This document shows, piece after piece, positions 46,744 to 58,880 of a stretch of 64,000 bases of DNA. The position numbers and the translations under genes were made by a program. The notes below the pieces were generated by a model. That model made no database searches and was not told the origin of the DNA. It was given only the letters and a program-made list of their open reading frames with translations. Source of the DNA: Lantana camara (lineage: Eukaryota; Streptophyta; Magnoliopsida; Lamiales; Verbenaceae); NCBI GenBank assembly GCA_037501455.1, contig CM074855.1, positions 51,281,001-51,345,000 of the forward strand, in the 5' to 3' direction. How positions within the stretch are numbered: position 1 is the first letter of the stretch; every line of letters starts with the position of its first letter.

Positions 46744-48684
46744 TGTTGGAAAACACGAATCAGAAAGCAGCGGAATTTAAAAAAATTTTCCCAACAAAAG
46801 GACCTTGAACTCGGAATCGTGTAACCAAATTCGTAAAGATAGAAAACTTACTTTTCTTTTATTCTTTCTTGAAGCGTTTCAAGCCATCCAAGAACGCTCT
46901 TCTCGCGGCTTGATCCCCTCTCCTTGGCAAAGCTCGAATCTTCAAACTTCTAACTTGAAGTCTCTAGAGAAAGTCCACCAACTTGATCACAATATAACTA
47001 GTAAGGATGCTAGTTCTCTAGTTAGTGCTTAGGCTTAACCTAGGGTTTAATTTAATCTTGGAGAAAGGAAGGTGTTCAACACATGAACCAAGAATTGTCT
47101 ATTAGCTCTAAAGGGGAGCATGAGCTCCCCTATATATAGGAAAGGGGAGGGGCGGCCGAACCTAGTCCTAATGGACAAAGGATTTGGTCCCTCTCTCTCC
47201 TATTACTTGATCATCAAGTAGTTTCCAACTTTGACTTTGAATTCTATTTCAAGTCAACTTTTAAGAGAGCTAAAAATATCCAAACTATTTTTGGATAATT
47301 TTATACTTTATTTATTATAAAAATAAATAACTTATTTTATCTAATTAATTAATTCATAATTAATTAACTAGATTATTTTCTCCAAAATTAGACTTTCTTT
47401 TTAATTCAAAATTAAACCAAAGTCTATTAAATAATTAACTAAATTAATCATTTAATATATATATAAATTCACGTGTGTGACACGTGTCACAAGGACACGT
47501 GTCACTCACGTGACCCACACGTGTGGCTTCACACGTGTGGAACCCTCTAGGCTCGATTAACTCGTTTAATCATTTTCAAGCCTCAACTCATGTAACCAAG
47601 TTGTTGTGTGTGACCCTCTAGGTTCTCAATTCGATTAGCAGTGACCCTAATTAATTAATTCACTAATTAATTAATCAGTCCACAGATTAAACGACCATAG
47701 TCTAGCAACAGGTGTTTAACCCCTAGCTGAATTGGAATGTTCGGATTCGACAGAACCTTTAAGTCATTGATTCATGTGAGATACAATCCTCCTACTTACT
47801 ATCTCTCAACCAAGATCTAGGGCAAGGGAATAATCAGAACCCTAATAATCCGGTCTTAAAGCTAAGTGCATTTCATATCCATTTGATCTCAATCCAAGAA
47901 ACCCTTTTCTTGATGTCTTGATCTACTGCCTTGGCCAAGGACTCCATATGGCATATGAATGACTTACACAATAAGAGATCACCTTGCAAATGCAAGTGTA
48001 GGTCCTTTCTTGATTCTCATTCACTTTCACGAGTCACTTGTGCAGCCCCAGCATAAGCCTTGAATCAGTTGTCTAAGGCAACACCCTTTAAAGCTTATAC
48101 CTAAGACTACAGAGTTAACTCATAAAGTGACAAGGAACCTCAAGTCTAAGGATCAATTAATCACATCAATGGCTCGTGAGATATTTTCTAATCTGGAAGT
48201 TTCCATTTCCTGAAATAGAAACTTCCTTTCCCATTTAGGAATGTTGTCACACGGGGCGCCTCAGTGAACTCACTTATTAAAGTAAGCACCCTCATGTATC
48301 ACGCACGTATCAACTATACACTTTCAACCTCCATGAAACAAGGTGGTCCTTCTTAAGGGCGTGATCCCACAAGCAAGCCTTAGAGGAGTCAGGTTGACAC
48401 TCCCACTGTCTGTAGGACTCATCGGCTTGGAGTATTTTACTAATCATGACTTATGTGATATAGGGCTCGTTTCATGAACCATTTCACCTAAATGGCAGAG
48501 TCCTAAAGTCATCAGGATTAGGGGAGTTCTCATACATGCACAGATAAAGTAAACGCATACCAAACAAGAGCATATAAAGAAGTGTTGCCCAATTCGTTAT
48601 TTCATTCAAAGATTGTCTGTGATTACAATAAGGAAAAGCACAAAGCGGATATACAATCGGCTTTCTAGGGCACTATTCCTAACA
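46744..48684 (-). mobile_element. 5' LTR of element D
   Basis: This is the 1941-bp LTR and drives the - strand transcript. Reading along the element, the ACGTG cluster (47470-47540) is followed at once by an AT-rich TATA-like run (47449-47469). About 320 bp further on is CCTATATATAGG (47129-47140), next to a GGGGAGC/GCTCCCC inverted repeat (47113-47130). Either could be the working TATA box. Confidence 0.94.
47470..47540 (-). promoter_or_regulatory. ACGTG (G-box/ABRE-like) cluster, D 5' LTR
   Basis: The same six ACGTG cores as in the other LTR lie here, directly upstream of TTTATATATATATT on the element's strand. This copy is the one positioned to drive transcription. Confidence 0.62.
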
Positions 48685-49969
48685 TGATATTGGAAGAAGC
48701 TCATCGATCAGGGTATTCGATACATCCCCGGGGAAATAAGATGTATAAGGATTTAAAGAATTTTATTGGTGGAATGGACTTAAGAGGGATGTGATCAATT
48801 TCGTGAGGCATTGTTTGACTTGCCAAGTTGTGAAAGCAGAACATCAGAAACCATCGGGGTTACTTCAACCGTTACCTATCCCAGAATGGAAATGGCAGCA
48901 AGTGGCGATGGATTTCGTTACAGGTCTTCCACGAGTGAAGGGTGGTTTGGATAGAATTTGGGTAATAGTGGATCGATTAACGAAGTCAGCGCATTTTCTG
49001 GCTATTAGGATGTCGGATAAGGTGAATAAATTGGCTAAGAAATATGTTGATGAAATTGTTCGACTTCATGGGGTACCGGTCAGCATTGTATCAGATCGAG
49101 ATCCGAGGTTTACGTCTAGGTTTTGGCATGAATTGCAAAGGAATTTGGGGACAAGGCTTCAATTCAGCACAGCTTTCCATCCTCAGACAGACGGGCAATC
49201 CGAGAGATTAATCAAATATTTGGAGGATATTTCGAGTTCGTGGAACGAGCAATTACCTTTGATTGAATTCGCCTATAATAACAGTTTTCAAGCATCGATA
49301 GAAATAGCTCCATATGAGGCTCTCTACGGACGAAAATGCAGATCACCGTTGTTCTTTGATTTAGAAGAATGGAATTGGACGAAGCAAGAAGGTGTGAAAC
49401 GAGAGGAAAATAAGGAAAAACCCTCTAAGGTCGTGTAGGAGGCAATTGATAAGGTCCAAATAATCAGACAACGGATGAAAACAGCCCAGGATCGACAGAA
49501 AAGCTATGCAGATAGAAGAAGGAAGGATCTTGAGTTTGTAGTTGGGGATAGAGTGTTTTTGAAAGCTTCGCCTCGAAAAGGATTCACTCGAATTGGAAAG
49601 GGAGGAAAGCTAAATACCCGATATTTGGGACCTTATGAGATTTTGGAAAGAATTGGAGATACAGCCTACCGTTTGGACCTACCCCCGAGTTTGACAGGAA
49701 TTCATAACGTATTTCATGTTTCTCGGCTTCGGAAATATTATCCGGATGAATCCGAAATCTTAACCGTTGAAGAAGTGGAACTTGAGCCTAACCTTACCTT
49801 CGTTCAGAAACCGGTTAGAATCTTGGATCGGAAATTTCAAGAATTAAGAAACCGGCAAATCCCACTAGTTAAAGTCTTATGGAGAAGTGATAAATCAGAA
49901 GAGGCTACGTGGGAGACAGAGGAGAAGATGAAAAGATTTCATCCCGAATTATTTCCAGCCGACAAATGA
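48685..49969 (+). pseudogene. A2 integrase and chromodomain, 3' remnant
   Basis: A2 continues after element D with the integrase zinc finger (from about 48696), catalytic core (MDFVTG about 48909, SDRDPRF about 49095) and the chromodomain-like end (about 49869-49955), stopping at TGA 49967. Lesions compared with A1 are a 1-bp deletion near 48758 (one A lost in AAAGAAATT), a 24-bp in-frame deletion near 49229 that removes eight residues after YLED, and TAG at 49436. The chromodomain is otherwise clean. Confidence 0.92.
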
Positions 49970-51142
49970 ATCCGAGGTAAGTGTTACGTGCGTATTTATA
50001 TTTAATTATATGATTTTATATTTTGATTTGTTAATTGAATTTGTTTATAATTTGATTTATTTGCTTAAAATTGCTTATGATTGTCTATATGAGTTGTGAA
50101 TATGTGATCGGATTTGTGAAAATGTGAATTCTGTGAATGTGGTGTTAATTGAATGAAATTACGTGTTCCGTGTAATCCGTGGGCTTCATTGTTAGATATT
50201 TGAATGTTTTGGACTCAATTGGAAATTGAGTTTGGGCTTAATTGCCACTTTTTGAAAGTTGAGGGACCTATTTGTATAACAGGCAACCCTGAACGGTTTT
50301 CGCGATATCTTGAGCTCCGGACCTCGAAATCGAGATCCGTAACCGGCGTTGAACTTGTTTCGACGTTACCTATCCTTTGAACTTGACCTTGTATCTTTTC
50401 AGTATCATTTAAACCTTTGACAACGAACCGTTTCATAACCCGATTTTATAACTTGTTTGAACCTTTTCTTAAACGAACCGGACTTGGACCAACCCGTACC
50501 CTACCCATTTCCTTGTTAGATATCAGCATTTCCTACCCTTTTCTTCCCATTTTGATCGATCAAATCAGCCAAGGCAAGAGCAAGGAAGAGAAGCCAAGAA
50601 ACCCTTGTTTTGATCAAACCAACTTTGAGCTCAAGATCATCCAATCCTTCATCTTCTTCCAAGGTAGGATATGTATTGTTTTCTCCTTGTTCTCCTCTTC
50701 ATTTTCTCCCGATTGTATCTTGATTTAAGTTGGAGAATCATGTGGCATGAAGAAAAAGCTTGAAAATGAATAAATGATATGAATTCTTGGTTCCAAGTTT
50801 TTCCTTGGTTGAAAGTGAGGTTTGATGCATGAAAGATGATGATTGAAACTTCCTTATCATTTCCTTATGCTTAGATTTTATGTTGGGAGTGTATAGCATG
50901 ACTTTCCATTTTTTAAGCTTGAAGCTTCCATGGATGAAAGCTTGATATTGATTGATCTTTTGCCAACTTTGAACTTGAATTGATATCTATATGAATGAAT
51001 TGCATGATTTGCATGAGTTTTGTGGCTTGAAGGCATGTCTAAGTGTGGGTTGGGAGCTTCTTGGTGGCTACCCTGTTTTGCAAAGCTTTTCCCTCGCGTA
51101 ACAGAGTTGATGCTCTGTTATTTCTTTCAAAACGACGAGCTG

Positions 51143-51354
51143 ACACGGCCGTGTCAGCTTTGAACTGAAAATGGACACGGCCGTGTTGGGCTCTCGACTT
51201 TGTTTTTTTTCTGATTTTATTCTCGGACACGGCCGTATCCAAATCCTTTGAAAACTCAACACGGCCGTGTCAAGCCCTCGACTTTGAATTTTCTGATTTT
51301 TAAACCTCGGACACGGCCGTGTCCATTTCCCTTTGAAACTCAACACAATCGTGT
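51143..51354. repeat. six-copy palindrome array in LTR3
   Basis: Copies of ACACGGCCGTGT start at 51143, 51175, 51227, 51259, 51311 and 51343. The third reads ACACGGCCGTAT and the sixth ACACAATCGTGT. The others are exact. Confidence 0.9.
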
Positions 51355-51983
51355 CATTTGCATTGGCAGCCTTGAGAAGTCTCTTTTCTTGCTTGAATTG
51401 CTTGCGTGGCTCGTATTTGTGGATGATATTGAACGTGACTTCATTTAAGCTATGTTATGATTGTTATATAATGCAAGAATGCAAACATGATAGTTATGAA
51501 CGGTTGTATGCCTTCTGACATTAATAGTGCACATGAACATGTCATTACTTTTTTTTATGAGTGCATATCATAACCATTGCACTGCCGAGCGTCTTATTTG
51601 GTCATATTGAGTCTCACCTCACCTGTCTTGCACAGATTTTGATTCCTTTGGAGACGAGGCCGGTCAGTGAGGCTCGTGTGTTATTCTTTTGCCGTTCGAG
51701 GTGGGTTTTTATTCTACTTAGCTATATGACCCTATAAATACCTTTAACGTGAAAAGTTTTCGACCAAAGTGTATATATCTATATATAGAGTCATTTTCAA
51801 AGAGTAAATGTTTGCAACGTAAAGCCTTAATTTCTAAATCCTACCAAATGTTTTGGCGAGAAAAGAAAGAATGAATGTTATGCACGAATGGGGCCCAGGG
51901 ACTTAGTGTGAGTGGCTATCCGGGGAGGCATGGGCCGACGGTGATCCCTCACATTAGTTCCACCAATTAACGGCGTAACCGGA

Positions 51984-52395
51984 CCTCGTTAGGAGTTAGC
52001 GAGGAATGGACGCTGAGCGCCATCTGGGGAGTCATGTAACCCCTTTTGGTCAATGAATGGGTGGTCGGGTCTTGCAAGCCCGTCACCAAACCGGAGGAAG
52101 AAGGTGTAAATGTTAATGATTGTGCACAAAAGAATGAATGCATGAACGGAATGAATGAAAGAATGTTTAAATGTTTTACACAAGGTGTTGGTTGGAAATA
52201 ATGCACGCGCACTCACCGGGCCAATAATGACCTAATGTTAATGATTCGTTATAATCCCCTTTGATGATTTTATTTCACCCACTTGGGAAATTCTTTAAAA
52301 CCTCACTTGGGATTATAGCTTGCATGTGATTGTTTAATTACCGTCATATATTCTATTTATACCCTGTTTTATACCCACCAGTCCCCTTTGGACTG
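51984..52395 (+). other. conserved hairpin module, LTR3
   Basis: H1 is at 51984-52004, H2 at 52026-52043, H3 at 52060-52087 and H4 at 52379-52395, all with intact stems. Confidence 0.6.
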
Positions 52396-52909
52396 AACCC
52401 GTTTGGTTTTCAGCTCTTTTGTGCAGGTGTCAAGGGAGCTAGGCGGGAATACGAGTCGTAGGTCTTGCATTCGTTTCTAGCTCTCATGTTTTGATGTTAC
52501 ACTTGCATACTCGTACTTTTGGTAATTGTATATGAATGTTGTTTTGGGCCGTGATGGCAAGAGAATGTTGTCTTTTGATTTGGAGCGTAATGGTATTGGG
52601 TTTTTAACTCCCATGAATTTAATTGTTGGTACCTAGAGCATAGAGCTCAATATATGGAATAACTGTTGGTACCTAGAGCATATAGCTCAATCTATGATAT
52701 ATGACTTATTGCTTCCGCTCTTCTGTACTCTGCTACTTTGGTTGTTGTGGTTTTGGGGTTTAAGTGATAGGCTAGTCCCACCTGGCTTAGCGGTGTGTGT
52801 GTCTGCGTTCGCCGTGACTTGGCTTGGGTATGGATCGTCCATTTCATATACGGGCCGGGTCATGGTGCGGGGGATGTGGTACCTTGCGCTCGGGTGCTAC
52901 ATCCTTAAG

Positions 52910-52921
52910 TGGTATCAGAGC
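52910..52921 (+). other. primer-binding site of A3
   Basis: TGGTATCAGAGC begins 9 bases after LTR3. Confidence 0.93.
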
Positions 52922-53113
52922 TTAGGGTTGCAAAACCCTGGCTTTCGTGTCGTATGAGTTTGTCTAGGTCGTTCGGCTTAGGTACCACTTGACCACGTGT
53001 TGGATATACATCTCTTTTGTGCTTGATTGATTTAAATTTTGGATTGTGGTTGAATTAATTGCATTATCATGCATGAGCTAAGCCTAGCACGCATTTTAGT
53101 GTTTTTAGACAGG

Positions 53114-54130
53114 ATGCCTCCACGTAGACACCGTGATCGATCTCCAGGATGACATCATCATCGAGGTCGTACTCCTACACCTCCACATCCACAGCCACTG
53201 CCAGCAGAGGCCTTTGTTAATTCATTTATCAACATTATAGACCAGAGGCTTCGAGATTATGTACCACCGGCACCTCCGGCCCCACCTGTACCTGCTGTAC
53301 TGCAAGAGACACCGATTTCGGTTATACTTAGGGAGTTTCAGAACCAAAGACCTCCCAAGTTCTTTAAGGGAAATGATGCGCAGGCGGAAATGTGGTTGAA
53401 AGAAGTCGAGAGGATATGGGAGCTCATTCCATGTGAGTCCCGAGAGAAGGCTCGATGCACTCTTACTTTGATACAAGGGGAAGCCTACTCTTGGTGGGAA
53501 AGCACACGGATCGTATTGGAAGCAGCTGGAGAAGAGATTAACTGGGAAGTCTTTTCGAGAGAATTCAAGAGTAAGTTCATCCCTTCCTCCTCCCGTACTC
53601 GAAGATTGAGGGAATTCACCGAATTAAAGCAGGGATCGAGATCTGTGGCCGAGTATATTTCGGATTATGAGAGATTGTCTCGTTATGCACCTAACATAGC
53701 AGGTGACGACTTTCACAAGGCAATGCAGTTTGTTCAGGGACTGCGCCCAGACATCCAGGCAGCTCTTGAGGCGGTTAACACGTGCACTTGGGCGAACACT
53801 ACTTCGAAAGCCTTAAAGGTTCAGGATTCTGTAAATGCGAGGAGACCAGCTTATCGCCAGGGACAAGGGTCAGGATTCGGCTCGGGATTTAACAAAGGGA
53901 AGAGGCCGATGAATTTACCAGCTCCACCCCTAAAAGGACCTTTCAACAAGCCTAGTGCAGGAGATCAGATTGCACCCATTCCACGACTACCTCAGGCTCC
54001 ACCGGCTCCTAAGGGATCTCGCAATGATCAGCCTCCGTATACTTATTGTGGATGGCCAACCCATTCTTACAACAATTGCCGGAAGAGATTGAGGTTGTGC
54101 TTGATATGTGGAAAAGGGGATCATATGGCC
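53114..54130 (+). pseudogene. A3 gag, truncated by the satellite array
   Basis: This is the third copy of the family A gag, from ATG 53114. It has a TGA at 53150 (CGA in A2) and is then open to the array. The Gag core, AYSWW (about 53482) and both knuckles are present up to GDHMA of the second. The first knuckle has Tyr for its first Cys. At 54128-54130 the gypsy sequence stops at GGC and the array begins, so the knuckle's last Cys and all of pol are absent. The open frame runs on to 54277 in array sequence, giving an accidental fusion tail. Confidence 0.9.
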
Positions 54131-54320
54131 TCAAAAGCCAACAATTGGAAAAGGAAAAGGAAAAGGTTCTTAATTCCAAGAAAAAAGTTCAGAAGAAGAA
54201 GGGTAAACCTAGCAGAGAAAAATGTTTCCACTATGGAGAGAATGGCCACTAGAAGAGGAATTCTCCAAAATACTTAGCAAGTATTACTGCTAAGCCATCT
54301 GGACAAGGTATATCGATATC
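54131..54320 (+). repeat. array unit 0 (partial, 190 bp)
   Basis: Only the 3' tail of a unit is present: the Lys/Arg-rich segment and the broken knuckle. It has AAAAAAG where units 1-4 and 6 have ATAAAGG or similar, so no TAA there. Confidence 0.9.
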
Positions 54321-55080
54321 TTGTTTAATCTTGACATCGTGTTTGGTTACGTGAATCTTAAACATGTGCTCACTAAACCTTCTCCGGGGGTACCGGAAAC
54401 TACAGCCACTCAGGATATGAGAAATACTTATGCCAATTGGATCAAGTCCAGTGATTTGGCCAGGTCATATATCCTGGCATTTGTCTCCAATGTTCTTAAG
54501 CATCAAATGCACGAGATGCCAACTTCTAAGAACATGATGGATAATCTCCATCAGATGTTTGGAGGACAAAATCGATCCAAGAGGCTCGAATTGATGAGAA
54601 GGTTGTTAGTTACTAAGATGTCTGAGGGATCACTTGTTCAGGATCATGTTATGAACATGATGGCTTGGCTGAATGAAATCGAGAGCCTTGGTGCTAAAAT
54701 GGATGATCTCAGCAAACTGGATATGATCCTATGCTCTTTGCCAAAGTCGTTCGACACATTCAGGCAAAATTATTCTATGAACAAATTGGATTTTACCCTA
54801 CCTGAATTGATGAACGAACTCAAAGTGGCAGAAGGAGTAATGAAAGCTAAGGGAGTTGTTCTCCTAGCTCAGGCATCAACTTCCACGGCCTCAAAAGCCA
54901 GCAATTGGAAAAGGAAAAGGAAAAGGTTCTTAATTCCAAGATAAAGGATCAGAAGAAGAAGGGTAAACCTAGCAAAGAAAAAAGTTTCCACTACGGAAAG
55001 AATGGGCACTAGAAGAGGAATTGTCCAAAATACTTAGCAAGTATTCCTGCTAAGCCATCTGGACAAGGTATATCGATATC
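54321..55080 (+). repeat. array unit 1
   Basis: The Gag frame is open for 207 codons to a TAA at 54942. There is no ATG at the unit start; the first codon is TTG. Confidence 0.92.
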
Positions 55081-55840
55081 TTGTTTAATCTTAACATCGT
55101 GTTTGGTTACGAGAATCTTAAACATGTGCTCACTAAACCTTGTCCGGGGGTACCGGAAACTACAGCCACTCAGGATATGAGAAATACTTATGCCAATTGG
55201 ATCAAGTCCAGTGATTTGGCCAGGTCATATATCCTGGCATCTGTCTCCAATGTTCTTAAGCATCAAATGCACGAGATGCCAACTTCTAAGAACATGATGG
55301 ATCATCTCCATCAGATGTTTGGAGGACAAAATCGAGCCAAGAGGCTCGAATTGATGAGAAGGTTGTTAGTTACTAAGATGTCTGAGGGATCACCTGTTCA
55401 GGATCATGTTATGAACATGATGGCTTGCCTGAATGAAATCAAGAGTCTTGGTGCTAAAATGGATGATCTCAGCAAAGAGGATATGATCCTATGCTCTTTG
55501 CCTAAGTCGTTCGACGCATTCAGGCAAAATTATTCTACGAACAAAATGGATTTTACCCTACCTGAATTGATGAACGAACTCAAAGTGGCAGAAGGAGTAA
55601 TGAAACCTAAGGGAACTGTTCACCTAACTCAAGCATCAACTTCCACGGCCTCAAAAGCCAGCAATTGGAAAAGGACTAGGAAAAGGTTCTTAATTCCAAG
55701 ATAAATGTTCTGAAGAAGAAGGGTAAACCTAGCAAAGAAAAATGTTTCCACTACGGAGAGAATGGGCACTAGAAGAGGAATTGTCCAAAATAGTTAGCAA
55801 GTATTCCTGCTAAGCCATCTAGACAGGGTATATCGATATC
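55081..55840 (+). repeat. array unit 2
   Basis: The Gag frame is open to 55704. The spacer has a private TAC-to-TAG change (about 55791) after the knuckle. Confidence 0.92.
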
Positions 55841-56600
55841 TTGTTTAATCTTGACATCGTGTTTGGTTACGAGAATCTTAAACATGTGCTCACTAAACCT
55901 TGTCCGGGGGTACCGGAAACTATAGCCACTCAGGATATGAGAAATACTTATGCCAATTGGATCAAGTCCAGTGATTTGGCCAGGTCATATATCCTGGCAT
56001 TTGTCTCCAATGTTCTTAAGCATCAAATGCACGAGATGCCAACTTCTAATAACATGATGGAACATCTCCATCAGATGTTTGGAGGACAAAATCGATCCAA
56101 GAGGCTCGAATTGATGAGAAGGTTGTTAGTTACTAAGATGTCTGAGGGATCACCTGTTCAGGACCATATTATGAACATGATGGCTTGCCTGAATGAAATC
56201 CAGAGCCTTGGTGCTGAAATGGATGATCTCAGCAAACAGGATATGATCCTATGCTCTTTGTCAAAGTCGTTCGACACATTCAGGCAAAATTATTCTATGA
56301 ACAAATTGGATTTTACCCTACCTGAATTGATGAACGAACTCAAAGTGGCAGAAGGAGTAATGAAAGCTAAGGGAACTATTCTCCTAGCTCAAGCATCAAC
56401 TTCCACGGCCTCAAAAGCCAGCAATTGGAAAAGGAATAGGAAAAGGTTCTTCATTCCAAGATAAAGGTTCAGAAGAAGAAGGGTAAACCTAGCAAAGAAA
56501 AATGTTTCCACTACGGAGAGAATGGGCACTAGAAGAGGACTTGTCCAAAATACTTAGCAAGTATTCCTGCTAAGCCATCTGGACAGGGTTTATCGATATC
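55841..56600 (+). repeat. array unit 3
   Basis: The Gag frame is open to 56464. Confidence 0.92.
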
Positions 56601-57360
56601 TTGTTTAATCTTGGCATCGTGTTTGGTTACGAGAATCTTAAACTTGTGCTCACTAAACCTTGTCCGAGGGTACCGGAAACTACAGCCAATCATGATATGA
56701 GAAATACTTATGCCAATTGGATCAAGTCCAATGATTAGGCCAGGTCATATATCCTGGCATCTGTCTCCAATGTTCTTAAGCATCAAATGTACGAGATGCC
56801 AACTTCTAAGAACATGATGGATCATCACCATCAGATGTTTGGAGGACAAAATCGAGCCAGGAGGCTCGAATTGATGAGAAGGTTGTTAGTTACTAAGATG
56901 TCTGAGGGATCACCTGTTCAGGATCATGTTATGAACATGATGGCTTGCCTGAATGAAATCGAGAGCCTTGGTGCTAAAATGGATAATCTCAGCAAATAGG
57001 ATATGATCCCATGCTCTTTGCCAAAGTCGTTCAACACATTCAGGCAAAATTATTCTATGAACAAATTGGATTTTACCCTACCTGAATTGATGAACGAACT
57101 CAAAGTGGCAGAAAGAGTAAAGAAAGCTAAGGGAACTGTTCTCCTAGCTCAGGCATCAACTTCCACGGCCTCAAAAGCCAGCAATTGGAAAAGGAAAAGG
57201 AAAAGGTTCTTAATTCCAAGATAAAGGTTCAGAAGAAGAAGGGTAAACCTAGCAAAGAAAAATGTTTCCACTACGGCGAGAATGGGCATTAGAAGACGAA
57301 TTGTCCAAAATACTTAGCAAGTATTCCTGCTAAGCCATCTGGACAAGGTATATCGATATC
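56601..57360 (+). repeat. array unit 4
   Basis: The Gag frame is broken by TAG at 56736 and TAG at 56997. The knuckle region has the GGCGAG and AGAAGACG variants also seen in unit 6. Confidence 0.92.
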
Positions 57361-58120
57361 TTGTTTAATCTTGACCTCGTGTTTGGTTACGAGAATCTTA
57401 AACATGTGCTCACTAAACCTTGTCCGGGGGTACCGAAAAGTACAGCCACTCAGGCTATGAGAAATACTTATGCCAATTGGATCAAGTCCAATGATTTGGC
57501 TAGGTCATATATCCTGGCATCTGTCTCCAATGCTCTTAAGCATCAAATGCACGAGATGCCAAGTTCTAAGAACATGATGGATCATCTCCATCAGATGTTT
57601 GGAGGACAAGATCGAGCCAAGAGGCTCGAATTGATGAGGAGGTTGTTAGTTACTAAGATGTCTGAGGGATCACCTGTTCAGGATCATGTTATGAACATGA
57701 TGGCTTGCCTGAATGAAATCGAGAGCCTTGGTGATAAAATGGATGATCTCAGCAAATAGGACATGATCCTATGCTCTTTGCCAAAGTCGTTCGACACATT
57801 CAGGCAAAATTATTGTATGAACAAATTGGATTTTACCCTACCTGAATTGATGAAGGAACTCAAAGTGGCAGAAGGAGTAATGAAAGCTAAGGGAACTGTT
57901 CTCCTAGCTCAAGAATCAACTTCCACGGCCTCAAAAGCCAGCAATTGGAAAAGGAAAAGGAAAAGGTTCTTAATTCCAAGAAAAAGGTTCAGAAGAAGAA
58001 GGGTAAACCTAGTAAAGAAAAATGCTTCCACTACGGAGAGAATGGGCCCTAGAAGAGGAATTGTCCAAAATACTTAGCAAGTATTCCTGCTAAGCCATCT
58101 GGACAGGGAATATCGATATC
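57361..58120 (+). repeat. array unit 5 (dimer type a)
   Basis: TAG lies at 57757. It shares GACCTCGTG, CCGAAAAGTAC, CAGGCTATG, CAAGTTCTAAG and GGTGATAAAATG with unit 7, from which it differs at about five sites. Confidence 0.92.
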
Positions 58121-58880
58121 TTGTTTAATCTTAACATTGTGTTTGGTTACGAGAATCTTAGACATGTGCTCACTAAACCTTGTCCGGGGGTACCGGAAAC
58201 TACAGCCACTCAGGATATGAGAAATACTTATGCCAATTGGATCAAGTCCAATGATTTGGCCAGGTGATATATCTTGGCATCTGTCTCCAATGTTCTTAAG
58301 GATCAAATGCACGAGATGCCAACTTCTAAGAACATGATGGATCATCTCCATCAGATGTTTGGAGGACAAAATCGAACCAAGAGGCTCGAATTGATGAGAA
58401 GGTTGTTAGTTACTAAGATGTCTGCGGGATCACCTGTTCAGGATCATGTTATGAACATGATGGCTTGCCTGAATGAAATCGACAGCCTTGGTGCTAAAAT
58501 GGATGATCTCAGGAAACAGGATATGATCCTATGCTCTTTGCCAAAGTCGTTCGACGCATTCAGGCAAAATTATTGTATGAACAAATTGGATTTTACCCTA
58601 CCTGAATTGATGAACGAACTCAAAGTGGCAGAAGGAGTAATGAAAGCTAAGGGAACTGTTCTCCTAGCTCAAGCATCAACTTCCACGGCCTCAAAAGCCA
58701 GCAATTGGAAAAGGAAAAGGAAAAGGTTCTTAATTCCAAGATAAAGGTTCAGAAGAAGAAGGGTAAACCTAGCAAAGAAAAATGTTTCCACTACGGCGAG
58801 AATGGGCACTAGAAGACGAATTGTCCAAAATACTTAGCAAGTATTCCTGCTAAGCCATCTGGACAAGGTATATCGATATC
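58121..58880 (+). repeat. array unit 6 (dimer type b)
   Basis: TGA lies at 58265. It shares CTTAGACATG, CAGGTGATAT, AAGGATCAAATG, AATCGAACC and TCTGCGGGATC with unit 8, from which it differs at about six sites. Confidence 0.92.

Larger units (their letters stand above)
38614..48684 (-). mobile_element. element D, complete Ty1/copia retrotransposon
   Basis: D is a 10,071-bp element on the - strand with two 1.94-kb LTRs, a primer site, a 2.2-kb leader, one intact polyprotein and a polypurine tract. The exact 5-bp target duplication TGATA is at 38609-38613 and 48685-48689. By eye the LTRs differ at about 20 positions (about 1%), so it is young. The - strand LTR start, TGTTAGGAATAGTGCCCTAG, resembles what I recall of BARE/Angela LTRs, and the long LTR fits that lineage; this placement is tentative. 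Confidence 0.95.
49977..52901 (+). mobile_element. LTR3 of family A, 5' end deleted
   Basis: It matches LTR2 from LTR position 30 onward. The polypurine tract and the first 28-30 bases of the LTR are missing: a 55-bp deletion joins ATCCGAG to GTAAGTG at an AGG microhomology. The 3' end is normal (GGGTGCTACA) and a primer site follows, so like LTR2 it serves two internal regions. It contains the palindromes (51143-51354) and the hairpin module (51984-52395). Confidence 0.93.

Noticed and set aside
58049..58369. Identical 106-codon - strand frames at 58049-58369 and 59569-59889
   Set aside because: These are antisense shadows of the array units, identical because of the 1520-bp dimer duplication.
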